A DNA stretch of 21,349 nucleotides from Streptomyces sp. NRRL B-1140 (GTDB taxonomy: Bacteria; Actinomycetota; Actinomycetes; Streptomycetales; Streptomycetaceae), in assembly GCF_001280065.1 (NCBI RefSeq), contig NZ_LGEA01000138.1, positions 1-21,349 of the forward strand, in the 5' to 3' direction. Shown in pieces: positions 11,060 to 20,353 of this stretch (the stretch's first letter is position 1; each line of letters starts with the position of its first letter). The translations under genes were made by a program, and so were the position numbers. Below the pieces are notes generated by a model. That model was not told the DNA's origin. It ran no database searches and saw only the letters and a list, made by a program, of their open reading frames with translations.

Positions 11060-11902
11060 CGACCTTCTCCTTCGAGTTCTTCCCGCCGAAGACCGCCGCC
11101 GGCGAGCGGACGCTGTGGCAGGCGATCCGCCGGGTGGAGACACTGCGCCCGGACTTCGTCTCCGTGACCTACGGCGCGGGCGGCTCCTCCCGGGACCGGA
11201 CCATCGAGATCACCCGGCGCATCGCGGCGGAGACCACCCTGCGTCCCGTCGCGCACCTCACCGCCGTGGGCCACTCGGTCGCCGAGCTGCGGCAGATCAT
11301 CGGCGCCTACGCGGACGCCGGCATCAAGGACGTCCTCGTCCTGCGCGGTGATCCCCCCGGCGACCCCCGAGGACCGTGGGTGCCGCACCCGGACGGCTTC
11401 ACCCACGCCTACCAGCTGGTCGAACTCGTCCGTTCCCTGGGCGACTTCACCATCGGCGTCGCCGCCTTCCCCGAGCGGCATCCGCGCTCGCCCGACTGGG
11501 ACACCGACATCCGGCACTTCGTGGCCAAGTGCCGCGCCGGCGCCGACTACGCCATCACGCAGATGTTCTTCGACGTCGAGGACTACCTGCGGCTACGTGA
11601 CCGGGTGGCCGCGGCCGGCTGCGACATCCCGATCGTCCCCGAGATCATGCCCGCCACCGACGTACGCCAGATCCGCCGCTTCGCCGAACTGAGCGACGCG
11701 GCCTTCCCCGAGGACCTGGCCCACCGTCTGGAAGCCGCCCGCGACGATCGCGCCGCGGGCCACCGCATCGGCGTCGAGTACGCCACCGCCATGGCCGGAC
11801 GCCTCTTGGCGGAGGGCGCGCCCGGACTGCACTACATCACCCTGAACAGGTCCACCGCGGCCCTGGACATCCACCGTGACGTCATCACTTCAAGGAGTAT
11901 TC

Positions 11903-11913
<11 letters not shown>
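11056..11913 (+). CDS. metF: 5,10-methylenetetrahydrofolate reductase
   Basis: The 285-residue flavoprotein reduces methylenetetrahydrofolate to methyltetrahydrofolate, the methyl donor for MetH. Family motifs are present: FSFEFFPPK, where Glu7 matches the catalytic Glu28 of E. coli Met[44 protein letters not shown]; and [12 protein letters not shown] near the end. It is about 20 residues shorter at the N-terminus than many actinobacterial MetF proteins but begins right at the conserved core. The start at 11056 is supported by GGGAGG six bases upstream and by an ATGA overlap with the true metH stop. The same frame is open upstream through metH only because metH is frame-shifted. Its last 11 bases overlap the ahcY start. 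Confidence 0.94.
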
Positions 11914-13300
<1,387 letters not shown>

Positions 13301-13317
13301 CGACGCCGAGCGAAGGC

Positions 13318-13358
13318 AGGCCCGTCGCGGCTGTCGGGGAGACAGCGGCGGCGGGCCT
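13318..13358 (+). terminator. Strong hairpin terminator after ahcY
   Basis: An AGGCCCGTCGC arm pairs with the GCGGCGGGCCT arm (one T-G wobble), continuing inward through one mismatch to GCTGTC/GACAGC around the loop GGGGA. It starts 17 bases after the ahcY stop. There is no long T-run, which is usual in streptomycetes. It may also stop transcripts coming from the convergent ABC genes. Confidence 0.82.
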
Positions 13359-13400
13359 TCGTGGTTCGGTGCGTTCGTCGTGTGACGTCGCCGGCCGGGG

Positions 13401-13420
13401 GCGCGGGCGGGGGCCCGCGC
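13401..13420 (-). terminator. Hairpin after the ABC permease gene
   Basis: GCGCGGGC (13401-13408) pairs perfectly with GCCCGCGC (13413-13420) around GGGG. An outer GTGAC/GTCAC pair (13382-13386 with 13422-13426) extends it. It sits 14 bases past the permease stop on the - strand, as expected of that operon's terminator. Confidence 0.6.
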
Positions 13421-13434
13421 GGTCACGGGGCGGA

Positions 13435-14220
13435 CTACTTCGCGTCGCGGTTGAAGGTCGAGGTGGACCAGAAGTAGCCGAGGACCGTCAGGGCCAGGCA
13501 CCAGACGACGGCGAGCCAGCCGTTGTGGCCGATCTCGGTGCCCAGCAGCAGGCCGCGCAGGGTCTCGATGGCCGGCGTGAAGGGCTGGTACTCGGCGATC
13601 GGCTGGAACCAGCCCGGCATCGAGTCGACCGGCACGAACGCGCTGGACAGGAGCGGCAGCAGGATCAGGGGCATGGCGTTGTTGCTGGCGGCCTCGGCGT
13701 TGGGGCTGACCAGACCCATCCCGACGGCGATCCAGGTGAGCGCCAGAGTGAAGAGGGCGAGCAGCCCGAACGCCGCGAGCCACTCCAGGGCGGTGGCGTC
13801 GGTGGACCGGAAGCCGATGGCCACGCCGACGGCGCCGACGAGGACCACGCTCAGGATCGACTGCAGGACGCTGCCGGCGACGTGCCCGACGAGGATCGAG
13901 GGCCGGTGGATGGCCATGGTGCGGAAGCGGGCGATGATGCCCTCGGTCATGTCGTTGGAGACGGAGACCGCGGTGCCGATGACGGTGGAACCGATGGTCA
14001 TCAGCAGCAGGCCGGGCACGATGTAGGCGATGTAGGCGGAGCGGCCGCCACCGCCGATGCCCGCGCTCATGGTGTCGCCGAAGATGTAGACGAACAGCAG
14101 GAGCAGCATGATCGGCGTGAGCAGCAGGTTCAGCGTGAGGGACGGGTAGCGGCGCGCGTGCAGCAGGTTGCGGCGCAGCATCGTGTTCGAGTCGCGCACG
14201 GCGAGGGACAGGGAACTCAT
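13435..14220 (-). CDS. ABC-2 type exporter permease (DrrB-like)
   Basis: The 261-residue membrane protein has about six hydrophobic segments: near residues 28-47 (LTLNLLLTPIMLLLLFVYIF), 65-85, 110-135, 145-170, 180-196 (MPLILLPLLSSAFVPVDSMPGW region) and 235-253. The LLRRNLLHARRYP start, ND(M)TEGIIARFRTM cytoplasmic stretch and the FVPVDSMPGWFQPIAEYQPFTP motif are typical of DrrB/ABC2_membrane exporters of drugs or lipids. Its ATG overlaps the stop of the ATPase gene as ATGA, so both subunits are made together. The substrate is unknown; self-resistance or product export is a family-based inference. Confidence 0.9.
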   Translation of the reverse strand: MSSLSLAVRDSNTMLRRNLLHARRYPSLTLNLLLTPIMLLLLFVYIFGDTMSAGIGGGGRSAYIAYIVPGLLLMTIGSTVIGTAVSVSNDMTEGIIARFRTMAIHRPSILVGHVAGSVLQSILSVVLVGAVGVAIGFRSTDATALEWLAAFGLLALFTLALTWIAVGMGLVSPNAEAASNNAMPLILLPLLSSAFVPVDSMPGWFQPIAEYQPFTPAIETLRGLLLGTEIGHNGWLAVVWCLALTVLGYFWSTSTFNRDAK

Positions 14221-15173
14221 CGGACAGCCTCCTTGGACTGGGTGGGGACGCCGGCGCCGCCGGTCAGGGCGAAGAACACGTCATCGAGGTCGGGGGTGTG
14301 GACGGTCAGTTCGTCGGCCTCGATGCCGGCGGAGTCCAGCCAGTCGAGGATGGAGCGCAGCTCACGCTGGCTGCCGTCACTGGGGATCTGGAGGGTGAAC
14401 GCGTCGTCGTCCTGGTTCGCCTGCTCCAGCGCGAGAGAGGCGGCCTGGTAGGCGATCGGGTCGGTGAAGCGGAGCCGGACGTGGCCGCCGGGGACGAGGC
14501 GCTTGAGCTCGGCGGCGGTGCCCTCGGCGGCGATCCTGCCGTCGTTCAGCACCGCGATGCGGTCGGCGAGTTCGTCGGCCTCCTCCAGGTACTGCGTGGT
14601 GAGGAACACGGTGACACCGTCGGAGACCAGCTCGCGGATGATGCCCCACATGTTGTGCCGCGAGCGCGGGTCGAGGCCGGTGGTGGGCTCGTCCAGGAAG
14701 ATGATCCGCGGCTTGCCGACCAGCGTCATGGCGATGTCCAGACGCCGCTTCATGCCACCCGAGTACGTCGAGGCGGGCTTCTTCGCCGCCTCCACCAGGT
14801 CGAAACGCTCCAGCAGTTCGGCGGCCACCCGCCGCCCCTCCTGCTTGGACAGGTGGTGCAGGTCCGCCATGAGGAGCATGTTCTCCTCACCGGTGATCAG
14901 ACCGTCCACGGCGGAGAACTGCCCCGTGACACCGATCGCGGCACGCACCGCCTGCGGGTCCGCGGCGATGTCGTGACCGGCGACCTGCGCCTGCCCGCCG
15001 CCGGCGGAGATCAGCGTGGACAGGATCTGCACGGTGGTGGTCTTGCCGGCCCCGTTCGGGCCGAGCAGGGAGAAGATCGTTCCCTCGGGGACGATCAGGT
15101 CGACGCCGTCGAGGACGGTCTTGTCGCCGTACGACTTGCGCAGCCCGTTCGCTGCGATGGCCGGCTTGGTCAT
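14217..15173 (-). CDS. ABC transporter ATP-binding protein, DrrA-like
   Basis: The 318-residue protein has Walker A GPNGAGKTT near residues 39-47, a Q-loop at GVTGQFSAVD, the signature YSGGMKRRLD, Walker B RIIFLDEPTTGLD, and LTTQYLEEAD where the usual switch histidine is Gln. That Gln is also known in DrrA proteins of the daunorubicin type. The C-terminal extension of about 80 residues (VRLRFTDP..., VHTPDLDDVFFALTG) is also DrrA-like. The start at 15173 has AAGGAG upstream, only 14 bases after the DUF4097 gene ends. With the permease it should form an ATP-driven exporter at the membrane. Substrate unknown. Confidence 0.93.
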   Translation of the reverse strand: MTKPAIAANGLRKSYGDKTVLDGVDLIVPEGTIFSLLGPNGAGKTTTVQILSTLISAGGGQAQVAGHDIAADPQAVRAAIGVTGQFSAVDGLITGEENMLLMADLHHLSKQEGRRVAAELLERFDLVEAAKKPASTYSGGMKRRLDIAMTLVGKPRIIFLDEPTTGLDPRSRHNMWGIIRELVSDGVTVFLTTQYLEEADELADRIAVLNDGRIAAEGTAAELKRLVPGGHVRLRFTDPIAYQAASLALEQANQDDDAFTLQIPSDGSQRELRSILDWLDSAGIEADELTVHTPDLDDVFFALTGGAGVPTQSKEAVR

Positions 15174-15187
15174 GAGGAGAGCTCCTT

Positions 15188-15859
15188 CTACAGGCTGCGG
15201 GCGGCGATGTCGCCGTAGGCGGTGGTGGCGTGGACGGTGAGAGCGGCGTCGGGTCCGTCGGTGTTGGTGAGGGTGTTCTCGATACGGCCGTGACCGGTGC
15301 GGGCGTCGAGGGTGGCGGAGGTGCCGCGGGCGGCGCCGAGAGAGATGTCGCCGTGCTCGGTGCGCAGGGTGACGGTGCCGCGCACGGCCTCGGTGACGCG
15401 GAGGGCGCCCTTCTGGGTGCTGATCTCGGCGGAGCCGTCCAGGCGGTGGACGGTGACGTCGCCGGCGGCGAGGGTGAGGCGGGCGCCTTCGGTCTCGTCG
15501 AGCTCGACGGTGGCCTGGGCGCTGTCGAGGCGGACGTGGCCGAGCCGTCCGGTGCTGTGGAGCCGGGCGTCGGCCGTCTTCGCCTCGACGCGGGAACCGC
15601 TGGGCAGGTGGACGGTCACGTCGAGGGTGCCGGAGGAGCCGAGGGCCTGGTTCTTGCCGGCGGGGGCCTCGATGCGCAGGGTGCCGTCGGTGCAGGTGAC
15701 CGTGGTCTGTTCGGCGGCCTTCACGTCGCGGCTCTTGGAGGCGTCGGCGGGCAGGACCTCGACGGTGGTGTCGGTCCGGTCGGCGGCGACGAACCGGATG
15801 TGTCCCGCGGGGATGTCGAGGACGGCCGCGACGGGGGCGGGGGTGTCGAACTTCTGCAT
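15188..15859 (-). CDS. DUF4097-family beta-strand repeat protein, copy 1
   Basis: The 223-residue protein has short repeating beta-strand units (GDVTVHRLDGSAEISTQKGALRVTEAVRGTVTLR..., HGDISLGAARGTSATLDARTGHGRI) of the DUF4097/adhesin-like solenoid family. No signal peptide or membrane segment is seen, so it is probably cytoplasmic; the molecular role is unknown. The start at 15859 has AAGGAG six bases upstream. An in-frame ATG at 15880 has no such site, and both starts read ATGCAGAAG. It leads the ABC exporter operon, with 14 bp to the ATPase. A paralogue lies at 19498-20187 with the same ending (YGDI.ARSL) and the same promoter layout, so both are probably under one type of control. Confidence 0.82.
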   Translation of the reverse strand: MQKFDTPAPVAAVLDIPAGHIRFVAADRTDTTVEVLPADASKSRDVKAAEQTTVTCTDGTLRIEAPAGKNQALGSSGTLDVTVHLPSGSRVEAKTADARLHSTGRLGHVRLDSAQATVELDETEGARLTLAAGDVTVHRLDGSAEISTQKGALRVTEAVRGTVTLRTEHGDISLGAARGTSATLDARTGHGRIENTLTNTDGPDAALTVHATTAYGDIAARSL

Positions 15860-15917
15860 CGTGCACTCCTTCTTCTGCATCGTGCGCTCGTGCGTCCCGA
15901 TGTTTCTGATGATGGAA

Positions 15918-15946
15918 ACGCTACGTTGCATTCATGGAACTCGCAA
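15918..15946 (-). promoter_or_regulatory. Promoter of the DUF4097-ABC exporter operon
   Basis: On the - strand, a -35-like TTGCGA (15946-15941) and a -10-like TAGCGT (15923-15918) are 17 bases apart, giving a leader of about 50 bases. The same spacing and -10 box occur before the second DUF4097 gene, and the sequence GAAACGCTACGTTGCATTCA (+ strand) is identical at both. The conservation between duplicates supports function. Confidence 0.6.
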
Positions 15947-15958
15947 CACGCTTGTTGC
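15943..15958. promoter_or_regulatory. Near-palindromic candidate operator, copy 1
   Basis: GCAACACGCTTGTTGC is a 16-bp inverted repeat with one mismatched pair. It overlaps the -35 box of the DUF4097 promoter and matches the perfect palindrome at 20254-20269. The position suggests repression by a dimeric regulator, plausibly the HTH/GbsR-MarR protein at 20416; that link is inference. Confidence 0.6.
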
Positions 15959-16040
15959 TTAGAGCTGCCATAAGTGCAGGTAGATTCGATAAATCATTGC
16001 AATGAGGTTGGACTTAATGCAATGGAGCTGACCCTGTCCA

Positions 16041-16070
16041 TTGCAATGAGTAAAGAGTGAACGCTATAGC
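16041..16070 (+). promoter_or_regulatory. Divergent + strand promoter without an evident gene
   Basis: TTGCAA (16041-16046) and TATAGC (16065-16070) are 18 bases apart, the same layout as the promoter of the regulator gene at 20354-20383, and GTGAACGCTATA is shared. Upstream, TGCAATG recurs at 15998, 16018 and 16042. No regulator gene follows here, so it looks like the promoter left from a lost or moved gene. Confidence 0.5.
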
Positions 16071-16493
16071 GGGGACACTCGGAGCGCGCCGGGAACCGCC
16101 ATGCCGGCAGGAGGACCCGTCCGGCGGGAACCGGACCGTGCGGGTGAGGGCGCCGAGCCGGAACAGGGCGTCGGCGTGCGGCAGGGCGAGGACCACGCGC
16201 GGCAGGGCACGGACCACGCGCGGCAGGTGCCGCCCCGGGGCGAGGGCGCCGGACGGCCGGGCGGTGGGGGGAACGGCGTACCGGTGGGGGACGGTGCCGC
16301 ACGGCGCGGGCCCTTCGCGCCGCGACGGCTGCGGGACGCGACCGGTGCCGGGAGTCGGGGTCGCCATGGGATCAGTGAACCGGAGGCCCGCGGCCGGGAC
16401 CATCGGCCTCGTCCGGACCTCGACCGGCTCTCAAGTGCTCCTGCAGGCACCGGCGTTCGCGGCGCTCCGGTGTCCCCCGGGGCCGTACACGGA
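16071..16493. other. About 420 bp without a supportable gene
   Basis: Open frames exist on both strands but give Arg/Gly/Pro-rich low-complexity products with no family resemblance and poor ribosome sites. At 16101 an ATGCCGGCAGG start sits 31 bases after the -10 box, where the regulator at 20416 has ATGCCGGGAGG 33 bases after its -10. Beyond about 25 bases the likeness fades. It may be the eroded 5' end of a regulator copy. A short tandem repeat lies at 16178-16228. Confidence 0.4.
16178..16228. repeat. 21-bp tandem repeat, about 2.5 copies
   Basis: GGACCACGCGCGGCAGG occurs at 16190-16206 and 16211-16227, and GCGGCAGG also at 16178, 16199 and 16220, giving a constant 21-base period. In the + frame starting at 16101 it reads as a 7-residue repeat (RQGEDHA, RQGTDHA). 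No known repeat class was recognised. Confidence 0.6.
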
Positions 16494-16536
16494 CGGCGGC
16501 CCGGTGCGACCTGGAGAAGGTCGCACCGGGCCGCCG
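16494..16536 (-). terminator. Perfect 19-bp hairpin terminator after the MmpL gene
   Basis: GGCGGCCCGGTGCGACCT pairs with AGGTCGCACCGGGCCGCC around the 5-base loop GGAGA, with one more C-G pair outside. It lies 22 bases past the transporter stop at 16559 and closes the DUF4097-GtrA-MmpL unit on the - strand. Confidence 0.85.
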
Positions 16537-16558
16537 GCGGTTCGGACCGCGCAGCGCC

Positions 16559-18823
16559 TCAGTGCACGAGGTCCCCCTCGTGTTCCGGCGTGCTGCGCGG
16601 CGTGGGCGACGGCGGGCCGGCCGGCAGCCGCCGCAACCGCTCGCCCTCGACGTCCACGTTGGGCAGCAGCCGGCCGAGCCACTTCGGCAGCCACCAGGCG
16701 GCGTCGCCGAGCAGCGAGTGCACGGCGGGCACGATCGCCATCCGGACCACGAAGGCGTCGAACAGGACGGCGGAGGCGAGGCCGAAGCCCATCATCGCGA
16801 CCAGGTCGTCGGTCTCGAAGATGAAGCCCGAGAAGACGCTGATCATGATGATCGCGGCGGCCACGACCACCCGGCCGCTGTGGCGGAAGCCGGTGACGAC
16901 GGCGTCCTTCGGCGAGGCGCCGTGGACGTACGCCTCACGCATGCGGGTGACCAGGAAGACCTCGTAGTCCATGGCGAGGCCGAAGACCACACCGATCATG
17001 AAGATCGGCAGCGTGGTCATGATGGGGCCGGTCTGCTCGATGCCGAAGAAGCCGGAGGCCCAGCCGAGCTGGAACACCGCGACCAGCGCGCCGAGCGCCG
17101 CGCTGACCGAGAGCAGGAAGCCGAGCGCCGCCTTCAGCGGGACCAGGACGGAGCGGAACACCAGGAGCAGCAGCAGGAAGGCCAGGCCGACCACCAGGGC
17201 CAGGTAGGGCAGCAGCGCGTCGGACAGGGTCTGGGAGAAGTCGATGAACAGCGCGGTCTGGCCGGTCACCAAAATCTCGGTGGCCCCCGAGGACGCCTCG
17301 AGCGAAGTGGCCTTCGCGCGGATGTCCTTGACCAGCTGCTCGGTGGCGCCGTCGGTCGGGCCGGTCTTCGGGACGATGCCGAAGATGGCGGTGTCACCGG
17401 CCTTGTTGGCGGTGGCCTTGGAGACCGAGGCGATGCCCGCGTTCTTCTTGAGGCTCTCGCCGACCTTGTCACCGGCGGCGGCCGCGTCCTTGCCCTCGAC
17501 GGTCACCGTCAGCGGGCCGTTGAAGCCGGGCCCGAAGGAGTCGGACAGCAGGTCGTACGCCTTGCGCTGGGTGGTGTCGGTCGCCATCGTGCCCTCGCCG
17601 GGCAGGCCGAGTTCCAGCTTGGTGGCGGGCAGGGCGATCGCGCCGAGACCGACCACCGCGAGGAAGAGCACGCCGAGCGGGCGACGCACCACGAAGGAGG
17701 CCCAGCGGGTGGACAGGTTGGGCTTGGTCCGCGCGGCCAGCTTCGCGGCCTTCTTCTCCGACTTGCGCAGCTTGCGCGCCGACAGCGGCTTCTTGGTCTG
17801 CACGAGACGGCGGTCCGCGACCCGCAGCACCCGGCGCGGCGCGAAGCCGAGCAGGGCGGGCACCAGGGTGACCGCGATCAGTACGGCGACGGCGACCGTA
17901 CCCGCCGCGGCGAGAGCCATCTTGGTGAGGATCGGGATGTCGACGACGGCGAGGCCGCCCAGCGCGATGATGACGGTGAGCCCGGCGAAGACGACGGCCG
18001 AACCGGCGGTGCCGGTCGCGATGCCCGCGGCCTCCTGCGGCGTGCGCCCCTCGCCGACCTCGGCGCGGTAGCGGGAGACGACGAACAGGGCGTAGTCGAT
18101 GCCGACCGCGAGGCCGATCATCATCGCCAGCGTCGACGTCGTGGCCGACAGCCCGAAGGTGGAGCCGAGCGCGGTGATGGCCGAGACGCCGACCCCCACG
18201 CCGATCAGGGCGGTGAGCAGCGGCATACCGGCGGCGAGCACCGAGCCGAAGGTGAGGAACAGGACGATGGCCGAGATCAGCACACCGATCTGCTCACCCG
18301 TGCCGGACACGGTCTGTTCGATCGCGACGGCGTCACCGCCGGCCTCGACGGTCAGGCCGCCGTCGCGGGCCCGGTCCGTGGCCTTGGTGAGCGCGTCGTG
18401 CGCCTCGTCGGTGAGGTCGGGTGCGGCGACGCCGTAGGTCACCACGGCGTAGGCGGTACGGCCGTCCTTGCTGATCGAGCCGGCGGTGAACGGGTCGGCG
18501 ACGCCTGACACCTGGGGCGCCTTGCCGAGTTCGCCGAGGAGCTCGCCGATCGCCGCCTTCTCGTCGGCGATCTTCTTGCCCTCGGGCGCGCGGATCACGA
18601 CGCGGGCGGTGGCACCGTCGGCGCCGGCGTTCGGGAACTTCTCCTCCAGGAGGTCGAACGCCTTCTGCGATTCGGTGCCCGGCATGGAGAACTGCTCGGT
18701 CGGGGGGGTGGGAGCACTGGAGGCCGCGGCACCGACGCCGCAGACGATCAGCACCCACAGCAGGGTCACGAGGCCACGTCGCCGGAAGGCGAAGCGGCCG
18801 AGTTTGTACAGGAAGGTAGCCAC
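16559..18823 (-). CDS. MmpL/RND-family transporter
   Basis: The 754-residue protein has the MMPL layout twice: an N-terminal membrane helix (LVTLLWVLIVCGVGAAASS), a soluble domain of about 130 residues, five helices, a basic cytoplasmic linker (KKPLSARKLRKSEKKAAK), then helix, soluble domain and five helices again. The proton-relay Asp-Tyr pairs are seen in GIDYALFVVSRYRAE and AMDYEVFLVTRMREA. It should use the proton gradient to export lipids or other hydrophobic molecules; the substrate is unknown. I chose GTG 18823 (VATFLYKLGRFAFRRR), the usual family beginning; ATG 18841 adds six residues but has no ribosome site. The gene follows the GtrA gene by about 115 bases, probably on the same transcript, and ends just before a strong hairpin. 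Confidence 0.9.
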   Translation of the reverse strand: MATFLYKLGRFAFRRRGLVTLLWVLIVCGVGAAASSAPTPPTEQFSMPGTESQKAFDLLEEKFPNAGADGATARVVIRAPEGKKIADEKAAIGELLGELGKAPQVSGVADPFTAGSISKDGRTAYAVVTYGVAAPDLTDEAHDALTKATDRARDGGLTVEAGGDAVAIEQTVSGTGEQIGVLISAIVLFLTFGSVLAAGMPLLTALIGVGVGVSAITALGSTFGLSATTSTLAMMIGLAVGIDYALFVVSRYRAEVGEGRTPQEAAGIATGTAGSAVVFAGLTVIIALGGLAVVDIPILTKMALAAAGTVAVAVLIAVTLVPALLGFAPRRVLRVADRRLVQTKKPLSARKLRKSEKKAAKLAARTKPNLSTRWASFVVRRPLGVLFLAVVGLGAIALPATKLELGLPGEGTMATDTTQRKAYDLLSDSFGPGFNGPLTVTVEGKDAAAAGDKVGESLKKNAGIASVSKATANKAGDTAIFGIVPKTGPTDGATEQLVKDIRAKATSLEASSGATEILVTGQTALFIDFSQTLSDALLPYLALVVGLAFLLLLLVFRSVLVPLKAALGFLLSVSAALGALVAVFQLGWASGFFGIEQTGPIMTTLPIFMIGVVFGLAMDYEVFLVTRMREAYVHGASPKDAVVTGFRHSGRVVVAAAIIMISVFSGFIFETDDLVAMMGFGLASAVLFDAFVVRMAIVPAVHSLLGDAAWWLPKWLGRLLPNVDVEGERLRRLPAGPPSPTPRSTPEHEGDLVH

Positions 18824-18938
18824 GGAAAACCGCACTTCCATCGAGTGGAGGGGCAGGAGGAAGGAAGGGGGCCGGCCGCCCCGGCGTCAGAACAGGGCGG
18901 TGGCTTCTGACATGCACACACGTTGGCCCGAAGGCCGG

Positions 18939-19454
18939 TCAAAGGGCCGGATTCTCCGGCGAAGCGAGACTGATCCTGAAGCGAACGTCGAGTGGAGGAA
19001 TCAGTTCCGGCCAGCTGCTGCGGGTGGCGAAGACATAGCAGCGCAGAACGAGGAAGCGGGCCGCGCCGGCGAGTCCGGAGGCGCCGAGGTAGACGATCTG
19101 CTCGGTCAGCATGGCGGGGGAAGGCTGCAGCAGGTGCAGCACCCACACGGCGGTGCCGGTGGCCAGGTAGGCGGCTGTCGCCGAGCCCGCCGACTGCCAG
19201 TGCTCACGCCATCCGGCGCCGCGTCCCTTGGCGAAGGTGAAGCGGGCGTGGAGTTCGGTGCACAGCAGTGTGGAGACGAGGGTGACGACCGCGTTCGCCA
19301 GCGCCCAGGGCATCGTCACGGCCAGCAGCGGCACCGCGAGGCTGGAGAGGATTCCGACGCCGCCGCCGAGGGCCGCGAACCGGAGGAAGGACGCGACGGG
19401 GCCGGGGCCGGCTTCGGTCGCCACATCGGGCTGGTGTGCGAGCGGCGACTTCAT
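18939..19454 (-). CDS. GtrA-like small membrane protein
   Basis: The 171-residue protein has four hydrophobic segments (FLRFAALGGGVGILSSLAVPLLAV near 23-46, ALANAVVTLVSTLLCTEL near 51-68, a third near 93-111, and IVYLGASGLAGAARFLVL near 120-137) and the family-typical ELHARFTF at 67-74. GtrA-type proteins are linked to moving polyprenyl-phosphate sugars across the membrane or to cell-surface glycan synthesis; whether that holds here is unknown. The start at 19454 has an AAGGA site about ten bases upstream. It lies 43 bases after DUF4097 copy 2 and before the MmpL gene, suggesting a shared transcript and a cell-envelope role for the group. Confidence 0.72.
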   Translation of the reverse strand: MKSPLAHQPDVATEAGPGPVASFLRFAALGGGVGILSSLAVPLLAVTMPWALANAVVTLVSTLLCTELHARFTFAKGRGAGWREHWQSAGSATAAYLATGTAVWVLHLLQPSPAMLTEQIVYLGASGLAGAARFLVLRCYVFATRSSWPELIPPLDVRFRISLASPENPAL

Positions 19455-19497
19455 GGCGGCGTCCTTCCTTCCTCGAGGGCCGGGTGCTGACGGGGTG

Positions 19498-20187
19498 TTA
19501 CAGGCTGCGGGCGGTGATGTCGCCGTAGGAGGTGGTCGCGTGGATGGTCAGGCCGGCCTGGGGGCCGTCGGTGTTGTTGAGGGAGTTGTGGATCCGGCCG
19601 TAGCTGGTGCCGGCGTCGAGGGTGGCGGAGGTCCCACGGGCGGTGCCGACGGTGATGTCGCCCTGCTCGCAGCGCAGGGTGACCGTGCCGCGCACGGCCT
19701 CGGCGACGTTCAGGTCGCCCTTGCGCGTGCTGATCTCGGCGGAGCCGTTCAGGCGGCCCACGGTGATGTCACCGGCCTGGACGGCCAGGCGGACGCTCGC
19801 GGTCTCGTCGAGCTTGACCTTGCCCTGCGCGCCCTCGAAGGTCACGTCGCCGAGCCGGCCCACGCCGCGCAGTTCGGCGCTGGCGGCCTTGGCCTCGACC
19901 CGGGAGCCGGCGGGGAGCTGGACGGTGACCTCGACGGCGCCGGAGGAGCCGAAGTACTGGTTCTTCACCGGGGTCCCGATCCGCAGGACACCGTCGCGAC
20001 AGTCGACCGTGGTCTGCTCGGCCGCCTTGACGTCCCGGCTCTTGGCGGGGTCGGCGGGCAGCACCTCGACGGTGGTGTCGGCCCGGTCGGCGGCGATGAA
20101 CCGGATGCGCCCCGCCGAGACGTCCACGACGGCAGCGATGGGGGCGGGGGCGTCGAACGTGCGCGTCGTGCTCTGGGTCTTCTGCAT
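19498..20187 (-). CDS. DUF4097-family beta-strand repeat protein, copy 2
   Basis: The 229-residue paralogue of the protein at 15188-15859 shares long stretches such as DRADTTVEVLPAD.(A/S)KSRDVKAAEQTTV, LDGSAEIST-type strands, EAVRGTVTLR, ARGTSATLDA and YGDI.ARSL. It has no signal peptide or membrane segment. The start at 20187 has AGGAG seven bases upstream. It is transcribed away from the regulator gene at 20416 and is followed by GtrA and MmpL genes; copy 1 is followed by an ABC exporter. In both cases a DUF4097 gene heads a membrane-protein operon, which suggests a shared sensing or accessory role that the sequence does not reveal. Confidence 0.82.
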   Translation of the reverse strand: MQKTQSTTRTFDAPAPIAAVVDVSAGRIRFIAADRADTTVEVLPADPAKSRDVKAAEQTTVDCRDGVLRIGTPVKNQYFGSSGAVEVTVQLPAGSRVEAKAASAELRGVGRLGDVTFEGAQGKVKLDETASVRLAVQAGDITVGRLNGSAEISTRKGDLNVAEAVRGTVTLRCEQGDITVGTARGTSATLDAGTSYGRIHNSLNNTDGPQAGLTIHATTSYGDITARSL

Positions 20188-20228
20188 CGCGGGCTCCTAG
20201 ACTCGGTTCCTTGTTTCCGATGACAGAA

Positions 20229-20257
20229 ACGCTACGTTGCATTCACAGATCCTGCAA
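20229..20257 (-). promoter_or_regulatory. Promoter of the DUF4097-GtrA-MmpL operon
   Basis: On the - strand, TTGCAG (20257-20252) and TAGCGT (20234-20229) are 17 bases apart, about 40 bases before the start at 20187. Spacing and -10 box equal those of the copy-1 promoter at 15918-15946. Confidence 0.62.
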
Positions 20258-20269
20258 CAAGCTTGTTGC
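20254..20269. promoter_or_regulatory. Perfect 16-bp palindromic candidate operator, copy 2
   Basis: GCAACAAGCTTGTTGC is a perfect inverted repeat overlapping the -35 box of the DUF4097 promoter. Related GTTGCA or TTGCAA half-sites occur at 20235-20240, 20309-20314, 20331-20335 (as GCAAC) and 20353-20358. The cluster fits binding by several dimers of a local regulator controlling both divergent transcripts. Confidence 0.65.
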
Positions 20270-20353
20270 GCTCGATATGCAAAGCTGCAGTTCAAAGCCG
20301 CGAAATCGTTGCACTGAGCTCGAAATTAACGCAACATCCCACTCCTTGGCTCG

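Noticed and set aside
11876..11902. ATG at 11876 as the ahcY start
   Set aside because: It lies inside metF without a ribosome site, while GTG 11903 has AAGGAG at the right distance.
15860..15880. ATG at 15880 as start of DUF4097 copy 1
   Set aside because: It lacks a ribosome site; the AAGGAG between the two ATG codons serves the start at 15859.
16057..16967. Long + strand frames starting at 16057 and 16101
   Set aside because: They run into the antisense of the MmpL gene, give low-complexity Arg/Gly-rich protein and have no ribosome site.
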